This document shows, in pieces, positions 6,182 through 10,023 of a stretch of 10,023 nt of DNA. The DNA is from Bacteriovoracaceae bacterium (GTDB lineage Bacteria; Bdellovibrionota; Bacteriovoracia; Bacteriovoracales; Bacteriovoracaceae): assembly GCA_023146355.1 (NCBI GenBank), contig JAGLCH010000090.1, positions 1 through 10,023 on the forward strand, in the 5' to 3' direction. Each line of letters begins with the position of its first letter. Within the stretch, counting starts at the first letter, position 1. The notes below the pieces were generated by a model that worked only from the letters and a program-made list of their open reading frames with translations, was not told where the DNA came from and did no database searches. A program made the position numbers and the translations under genes.

Positions 6182-6220
6182 AAATTGAGCCGCTTACTGA
6201 GCGGCTTGATTTCTTTTTCT
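6182..6220 (+). terminator. Intrinsic terminator of the 6S RNA
   Basis: A 7-bp GC-rich stem AGCCGCT (6188-6194) / AGCGGCT (6200-6206) extends outward through AAATTG/TTGATTT pairing (with G-U pairs). It is followed by TTTCTTTTTCTT. It begins directly after the predicted 6S RNA 3' end, so it separates the RNA from the following protein gene. Confidence 0.8.
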
Positions 6221-6289
6221 TACATCTCAATGCATTGCTCAAAACATAGTATTCTTGACACGTTACAGATTTTTCTGCACCATATTAAT

Positions 6290-6820
6290 ATGGAAACACA
6301 AAACTACATGACACAGAACTCGACTCAATGGATAGAACATCTAGCACTCGAAGAGATCAACATGGATGAATCTCAGGTAATTAGCTTGAACAATCACCTT
6401 AATCCATCGATTTTATTAGAAGAGTCCTCTATCGATTTTGTAGATGGTCTACGCGATAGATTTGAGTTTTATGTTGGTAAGTTTAATCAGTACCGCGGAA
6501 GCAATGAGGGCGGATCTCAAATCCGTACCTTTAAAATTTCAGGTACCGTTAATGATTTTATGCTTTTTAGAAATTCACTTCGCCTTATTGTCGCTCGCAA
6601 GGCCAATGACCTAATAACGATTGGCTTTCTTTCGAGTGAGGGTGGGCTATATTCTGCACGGCTGACAGGACAACACCAACCAAGCTCTGCCCCCCACGAA
6701 ATAAATGCCCACCTCGGACCTTTCAATAAAATCTCATGGAAGTTTATGGGGGACGAGATTGAAATTGACGCAATGGTGAAGCACTACCTTTCTGAATTCA
6801 TCAGGAAATCTGCTAGATAA
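6290..6820 (+). CDS. Unrecognised protein downstream of 6S RNA
   Basis: A protein of about 176 aa that I do not recognise. It has no signal peptide or membrane helix, so it is probably cytoplasmic. It has an acidic N-terminal third (LALEEINMDESQ, EESSIDFVDGLRDRFEFYVGKF), then a mixed alpha/beta part (IRTFKISGTVNDFMLFRNSLRLIVARKAN, ITIGFLSS) and a C-terminal GPFNKISWKFMGDEIEIDAMVKHYLSEFI. The regular composition and complete stop support a real gene. The frame stays open up to the 6S terminator, but starts before 6230 would lie in the hairpin. ATG 6290 or ATG 6308 are the likely starts, and neither has a clear ribosome site. A TTGACA at 6255-6260 could be a -35, although no well-spaced -10 follows. 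The last 8 bp overlap the end of the convergent SDR gene. Confidence 0.7.
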   Translation: METQNYMTQNSTQWIEHLALEEINMDESQVISLNNHLNPSILLEESSIDFVDGLRDRFEFYVGKFNQYRGSNEGGSQIRTFKISGTVNDFMLFRNSLRLIVARKANDLITIGFLSSEGGLYSARLTGQHQPSSAPHEINAHLGPFNKISWKFMGDEIEIDAMVKHYLSEFIRKSAR

Positions 6821-7793
6821 ATGTCACACCACCACCGGCCTGTACCCGCTTGCTACTGTTATCAATTCCGCCGAAGCGCTGATAGCTAAACTCCAAAGAC
6901 TCTTTGATTGATGGCATTTTGATATTGAGAGTTCCTTCAATATTTTTCACATCAAGTTTATAAAAGAGATCTCCACCACCATAGTTCGAAGTTGCCGATA
7001 CCACATAGGGGAAAAACCATCTGCCCTGAGTAACAAGAGACTCCCCTTCTCCAAAAACTTCACAATAAGTTTTTGCAAAGTCATAGGGTGACATAATATC
7101 ACTAGAACTCACTTGATACAGCCGATTTGAGGCATCTTGCTGAAAACAAAGATCCATCAGCATTGCTAAATAATAGACATCCAAATGCCCTGTACGGACA
7201 TAAGCATCCATGTCTACAGACTCATTATTTTTAATTGTTTTTTGCATCCGCTCAAACATGCTCATCTGATTGGCGTTATTAGTGCGTCCATAAAAGTTGC
7301 AGCATCGAAAGATTAAATAATTGAGAGAGGTTTTTTGAATGTAAAATTCAGCTTGAGCTTTTGTTTTTCCCAAGACAGTTGTTGAATCTGGAATATCCAT
7401 TTCAACGTATTCTTTATCTTCCCCGCCAAATACGTAGCATGAAGAGATAGAAACAATTTGTGACTTATAACGCTGACAATACTCAGCAACATTAAACAGA
7501 CCCATAGTATTCAGAGAATCTGCTAATCCGTCTGAATTGGCACAGTCATTAAGGCCCGATAGACCTGCGCAATAGATGGTAACATCTGGCTTAAACGCAA
7601 ATAGTACTAATTGAATTTCATCTTTTACGAGAACATTACAGGGAACTGTAAGCACTCCTTTAATTTGAGTAGGATTATCTTTGTAGGTTCCCACAACGCG
7701 ATACTTATTCTTGAAGAACTCAGCTAGGTTGGCCCCCACAAAAGAGGAGATTCCGATAATTAAAATAGTTTTTTGTTGCTCATTAGTTTCCAT
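6813..7793 (-). CDS. Extended-SDR (RmlD/sugar-nucleotide reductase-like) protein lacking the catalytic Tyr
   Basis: A 326-aa protein of the NAD-dependent epimerase/dehydratase superfamily, closest in appearance to dTDP-4-dehydrorhamnose reductase (RmlD)-like members. The Rossmann nucleotide motif is G14-ISSFV-G20, with the middle glycine replaced by serine. The following strand patterns fit: PDVTIYCAG near 69-77 and IVSISSCYVFGG near 113-124, comparable to RmlD STDYVFDG. At the active site the family has Y-x-x-x-K (for example VYGKTK). Here it reads V140 L141 G142 K143 T144 K145, so the lysine is kept but the catalytic tyrosine is leucine. It may therefore bind a nucleotide or sugar nucleotide without the usual redox step, or use another residue. 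The C-terminal half has the RTGHLDVYYLAMLMD segment typical of the substrate lobe. It sits downstream of a flagellin and its terminator; a role in flagellin or surface glycan modification is only inference from position. Confidence 0.8.
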   Translation of the reverse strand: METNEQQKTILIIGISSFVGANLAEFFKNKYRVVGTYKDNPTQIKGVLTVPCNVLVKDEIQLVLFAFKPDVTIYCAGLSGLNDCANSDGLADSLNTMGLFNVAEYCQRYKSQIVSISSCYVFGGEDKEYVEMDIPDSTTVLGKTKAQAEFYIQKTSLNYLIFRCCNFYGRTNNANQMSMFERMQKTIKNNESVDMDAYVRTGHLDVYYLAMLMDLCFQQDASNRLYQVSSSDIMSPYDFAKTYCEVFGEGESLVTQGRWFFPYVVSATSNYGGGDLFYKLDVKNIEGTLNIKMPSIKESLEFSYQRFGGIDNSSKRVQAGGGVTFI

Positions 7794-7876
7794 TTCTTAT
7801 GTATCGGAGTATTTGAGTAACATCTTGAGATTATTGGTATTAACTAATATCTTTGATTCATTTCAGGTTGGATCAC

Positions 7877-7913
7877 AAAAAAAGGCCACGCTTCATTCGA
7901 AGCGGTGGCCTTT
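7877..7913 (-). terminator. Intrinsic terminator of the downstream flagellin gene
   Basis: A long hairpin at 7881-7913: AAAGGCCAC pairs with GTGGCCTTT, and the inner arms GCTTC/GAAGC enclose a 4-nt ATTC loop with one bulged G. On the minus strand the stem runs into seven T (7883-7877). It starts 8 bp after the flagellin stop. It separates the flagellin pair from the SDR gene, which therefore needs its own promoter (none identified with confidence in 7794-7876) or read-through. Confidence 0.88.
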
Positions 7914-7920
7914 AAAAAAA

Positions 7921-8754
7921 CTATTGAATCAATTTAAGTGCTACATTCGGGAACTGGTTTGCTTGTGATAATACAGAAGCCCCGGCCTGTATTAAAATGT
8001 TGTTTCTTGCCATCGATGCGGTTTCAGATGCCACATCAACATCTCTTATTCTTGAATTAGCTGCACTCAAGTTCTCGTCAGTGACACCAAGGTTATTAAT
8101 GGTAGATGACAATCTGTTCTGTAGCGCTCCCAGATTTGACCTAACACCGTTGACCTGAACCAAAGCATCATCGAGTTTCTTAAGTGTAACTTGTGATCCT
8201 TGCTTCGAACTGATCGATTCTGCTGAAAGCCCAAGGGAAGCGAGTGTCGCGTCCGCTGAAGTTCCGTCGTATCGAAGTCTGTCGAGTACTGGATCATTGT
8301 TGACACCAACTTGGAATTCGAGCATTCCGCCTGTTCCATCGAGTAGCTTAATTCCGTTGAACTCCATCGATCTTGCGATACGGTCGACTTCCTCTTTAAG
8401 CTGTTGAAATTCGATATCACTGAATTCACGTTCTGTATCTCCAATTGTGTCTGAGGCTGACTGCACTGCAAGTTCTCTAAGTCGAATAACGATGTTAGAT
8501 ACTTCACTCAGTCCACCCTCAGCAGTTTGTATAAGGGAGATCGCGTCATTGGCATTTCTTTTTGCCTGACGTGTTCCTCTGATCTCTGCTCGTAAGTTTT
8601 CACTAATCGCCAATCCAGCTGCATCATCTCCGGCGCGAGTAATTCTCTCACCTGAGGAAAGTTTCCTAAGGTTTGCATCTAAGCGAGCCTTAGTATTTCC
8701 CATATTTCTCTGTGCAGATAGTGACGCTACGTTTGTGTTAATTCTTAAACCCAT
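7921..8754 (-). CDS. fliC: Flagellin (downstream copy)
   Basis: A 277-aa flagellin, the filament subunit exported by the flagellar type III system. The N-terminal D0/D1 region begins MGLRINTNVASLSAQRN and contains KLSSGERITRAGDDAAGLAISENLRAEIRG and IRLRELAVQSASD. The C-terminal D1/D0 region contains LGALQNRLSSTINNL, ENLSAANSRIRDVDVASETASMARNNILIQAGASVLSQAN and ends NVALKLIQ. The central part is only about 60-70 aa, so the variable D2/D3 domains are missing. This short form is common in bacteria with several flagellins. It is paralogous to the gene at 9022-9870 but not identical. Shine-Dalgarno GGGAG lies 6 nt before ATG and is inside a five-codon leader ORF. A terminator follows directly. Confidence 0.95.
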   Translation of the reverse strand: MGLRINTNVASLSAQRNMGNTKARLDANLRKLSSGERITRAGDDAAGLAISENLRAEIRGTRQAKRNANDAISLIQTAEGGLSEVSNIVIRLRELAVQSASDTIGDTEREFSDIEFQQLKEEVDRIARSMEFNGIKLLDGTGGMLEFQVGVNNDPVLDRLRYDGTSADATLASLGLSAESISSKQGSQVTLKKLDDALVQVNGVRSNLGALQNRLSSTINNLGVTDENLSAANSRIRDVDVASETASMARNNILIQAGASVLSQANQFPNVALKLIQ

Positions 8755-8756
8755 TT

Positions 8757-8774
8757 CTAACTCCCGTTAAACAT
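8757..8774 (-). CDS. Five-codon leader ORF before the downstream flagellin
   Basis: ATG TTT AAC GGG AGT TAG encodes MFNGS. Its own perfect Shine-Dalgarno AGGAGG (8786-8781) lies 6 nt before the ATG. The stop codon ends 2 nt before the flagellin ATG, in a different frame, and the flagellin Shine-Dalgarno GGGAG lies within the mini-ORF. Ribosomes terminating here could reinitiate on, or be coupled to, the flagellin start. The arrangement is seen directly; translation and any regulatory effect are inferred. The upstream flagellin gene has no such element. Confidence 0.45.
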   Translation of the reverse strand: MFNGS

Positions 8775-8863
8775 ACCAAACCTCCTGTTCTATACTTGAA
8801 ACTTCCGTGTCTCAAAAAGTTGTTATTAACGAACTACCAAGTCCATTTTGTTTTTTTTTGCGG

Positions 8864-8891
8864 TTATCCGCGTGATTCAAACGATCAAATA
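8864..8891 (-). promoter_or_regulatory. Possible sigma-28 promoter of the downstream flagellin
   Basis: GCGGATAA (8871-8864, minus strand) differs by one base from the sigma-28 -10 consensus GCCGATAA. The -35 position holds only TATT (8891-8888) at 16 bp rather than TAAA at 15, so the match is partial. The site lies about 110 bp before the flagellin ATG, similar to the clear sigma-28 site of the upstream copy. Nine A follow from 8859, close to the expected start of transcription. The rest of 8775-9021 shows only AT-rich sequence and a short AAGTG/CACTT dyad. Confidence 0.35.
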
Positions 8892-9021
8892 GTTTTTTTA
8901 AGTATTCATATTTTTAAGTGACCAGCACTTGCAGGTGAAATGACCACTGTGTGCATTGCTATCCGGTTAATTCAATCATTCTGTTCTCCATGCCTTCATT
9001 CACTAATTAAACTCAAACTTC

Positions 9022-9870
9022 TTACATGTTCGCTGCAGACTGAATTAGTTGCAGTGCATTCTTTGAAGAAGAGTTAGCTTGAGATAAAACTGAAGTTCCC
9101 GCTTGAATGAGAATATTGTTCTTAGTAAGTTCTGCAGTCTCTGCAGCGATGTCGGCATCTCTTACTCGAGAATTGGCAGCGGAGAGATTTTCAATACTTA
9201 CTTGGATATTATTGATGGTCGACTGAAGTCTATTCTGAAGAGCACCGAAGTCAGCTCTAATTCCAGATACAGATACGATGGCCTGATCAATTGATGACAG
9301 TGAGTTCTGTGCAGAAATTTTATCAGCAACAGATGCCAAATTTAGGCCAAGGGCAGCAACATTTACGTCGGCACTTGATGCATCGAATGTCAGTCTGTCT
9401 GTAATAGGGCTATTTCTTGTTCCAATTTGAATATCAAATACGGCACCCGTACCATTGAGAAGAGGAACTCTATTAAATTCGGTAGAGTTTGCAATTCTAT
9501 CAACTTCTTGAGTCAATTGCTCGAATTCAACATTTAGAAATTTTCGCTCAGTTGCCCCGATAGTATCAGAAGCTGCCTGTACACTAAGCTCTCTAAGTCT
9601 GATTAAGATATTAGAAACCTCGGTAAGTGCGCCCTCTGCGATCTGAACCAAAGAGATACCATCTTCGGCGTTTCTTTGTGCTTGTCCTAGGCCTCTAATT
9701 TGAGCTTTAAGATTTTCGGAAATGGCTAAACCGGCAGCATCGTCTCCTGCACGGTTAATTCTTTGACCTGACGACAATTTCTGTAGTGTCTTGTCCATTG
9801 CTAGCCTAGTCTTACTCAAATTCCTTTGAGCATTCAGCGATGCAACGTTGGTGTTAATTCGAAGTCCCAT
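9022..9870 (-). CDS. fliC: Flagellin (upstream copy)
   Basis: A 282-aa flagellin with the conserved N-terminus MGLRINTNVASLNAQRN, the KLSSGQRINRAGDDAAGLAISENLKAQIRG block and LIRLRELSVQAASD. The C-terminal IENLSAANSRVRDADIAAETAELTKNNILIQAGTSVLSQAN block is also present, ending NALQLIQSAANM. Like its neighbour it has a short centre without D2/D3 domains. Both ends are strongly similar to the downstream flagellin, with divergence concentrated in the middle and in the last residues. That indicates an old tandem duplication rather than a recent copy. Shine-Dalgarno AGGAGG (9882-9877) is 6 nt before ATG 9870. A near-consensus sigma-28 promoter lies about 95 bp upstream, so it should be a late flagellar gene. 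No intrinsic terminator is visible between it and the next flagellin, so some read-through is possible. Confidence 0.95.
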   Translation of the reverse strand: MGLRINTNVASLNAQRNLSKTRLAMDKTLQKLSSGQRINRAGDDAAGLAISENLKAQIRGLGQAQRNAEDGISLVQIAEGALTEVSNILIRLRELSVQAASDTIGATERKFLNVEFEQLTQEVDRIANSTEFNRVPLLNGTGAVFDIQIGTRNSPITDRLTFDASSADVNVAALGLNLASVADKISAQNSLSSIDQAIVSVSGIRADFGALQNRLQSTINNIQVSIENLSAANSRVRDADIAAETAELTKNNILIQAGTSVLSQANSSSKNALQLIQSAANM

Positions 9871-9876
9871 GATATT

Positions 9877-9915
9877 CCTCCTAAAAATGGGTCTAGCAAA
9901 ATTCCTTTCTGCTAG
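9877..9915 (-). promoter_or_regulatory. Flagellin leader hairpin and ribosome site
   Basis: On the minus strand, CTAGCA (9915-9910) pairs with TGCTAG (9898-9893). Inside are AAA/TTT pairs with one bulged G and a GGAA (GNRA-type) loop. The perfect ribosome site AGGAGG (9882-9877) follows 10 nt later. The hairpin lies inside the predicted 5' UTR and could stabilise the mRNA or affect ribosome loading. Confidence 0.4.
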
Positions 9916-9964
9916 TCAGATATTCAAAACATTTAAAGCTGTCCTGCAATACCTTCTGACTGAC

Positions 9965-9991
9965 TTATCGCCACGCATCGCATTTTCTTTA
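9965..9991 (-). promoter_or_regulatory. Sigma-28 (FliA) promoter of the upstream flagellin
   Basis: On the minus strand, TAAA (9991-9988) is followed after exactly 15 bp by GGCGATAA (9972-9965), one mismatch from the flagellar sigma-28 consensus TAAA-N15-GCCGATAA. Transcription would start near 9958, giving a leader of about 88 nt before the flagellin ATG. Interrupted inverted repeats built from CTGAC/GTCAG flank the promoter (9956-9967 and 10010-10023). Confidence 0.75.
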
Positions 9992-10023
9992 GAAAAAAAT
10001 GACTTTATTTTAGTCAGTGTCAG

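Noticed and set aside
6185..6289. N-terminal extension of the plus-strand hypothetical protein to a TTG at 6185
   Set aside because: It would place the start inside the 6S terminator hairpin; later ATG codons at 6290/6308 are more plausible.
8067..8507. Minus-strand open frame of 146 codons within the flagellin
   Set aside because: Out-of-frame shadow of the well-supported flagellin gene.
8860..8871. GCGG-ATAA-CCGC dyad as terminator of the upstream flagellin
   Set aside because: On the minus strand it is followed by A9, not T; the T run lies on the wrong side for either direction.
8916..8930. AAGTG-CTGGT-CACTT hairpin as terminator after the upstream flagellin
   Set aside because: Short stem and followed by A on the minus strand, so no U tract.
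1..10023. CRISPR array, tRNA, rRNA, insertion sequence or defence system
   Set aside because: No regularly spaced repeats, cloverleaf, transposase or defence-type protein seen on either strand.

Overview
The window reads as one chromosomal segment of a motile, moderately AT-rich Gram-negative bacterium. It carries an outer-membrane secretin of a Tad/Flp (type IVb) pilus, a 6S RNA of proteobacterial type, and two short flagellin genes of the kind found in multiple copies in Bdellovibrio/Bacteriovorax-like predators. That taxonomic placement is inference from gene content and style; no lineage marker is present.

Left part (1-5791, all minus strand): a compact Tad/Flp pilus locus. In transcription order it holds a Flp major pilin (5609-5791), a strong intrinsic terminator (5532-5556), a second small pilin-like protein, an A24 prepilin peptidase, two TadE-like pseudopilins, CpaB/RcpC, the CpaC/RcpA secretin, and a large ATPase that runs off the left edge. 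Most genes overlap or lie within 6 bp of each other; the exception is a 102-bp gap before cpaB. The ATPase is the most unusual item. A single uninterrupted frame of at least 454 codons joins a MinD/ParA-like TadZ (CpaE) domain to the N-terminal half of a TadA (CpaF) secretion ATPase, which are normally separate proteins. Four proteins in this locus carry the same G/Q prepilin cleavage site with Glu at +5, and the peptidase expected to cut them is encoded among them.

Middle (5792-6220): a non-coding regulatory region. It contains the flp leader, several dyad symmetries, a TATAAT promoter whose -35 element sits inside a perfect 8-8-8 inverted repeat, a 6S RNA (ssrS, about 5997-6180, plus strand), and its intrinsic terminator. 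A small unrecognised protein gene follows on the plus strand (6290-6820). Its end overlaps, tail to tail, an extended-SDR sugar-nucleotide-type protein (6813-7793, minus) that has lost the catalytic tyrosine.

Right part (7877-10023, minus strand): two flagellin genes in tandem. The upstream one (9022-9870) has a near-consensus sigma-28 promoter and a strong ribosome site. The downstream one (7921-8754) is preceded by a five-codon leader ORF with its own perfect Shine-Dalgarno sequence, and is closed by a strong hairpin terminator.

Together the window encodes two surface-appendage systems (adhesive Tad pilus and flagellar filament) flanking the global transcription regulator 6S RNA. No tRNA, rRNA, CRISPR array, transposon or attachment site was seen.
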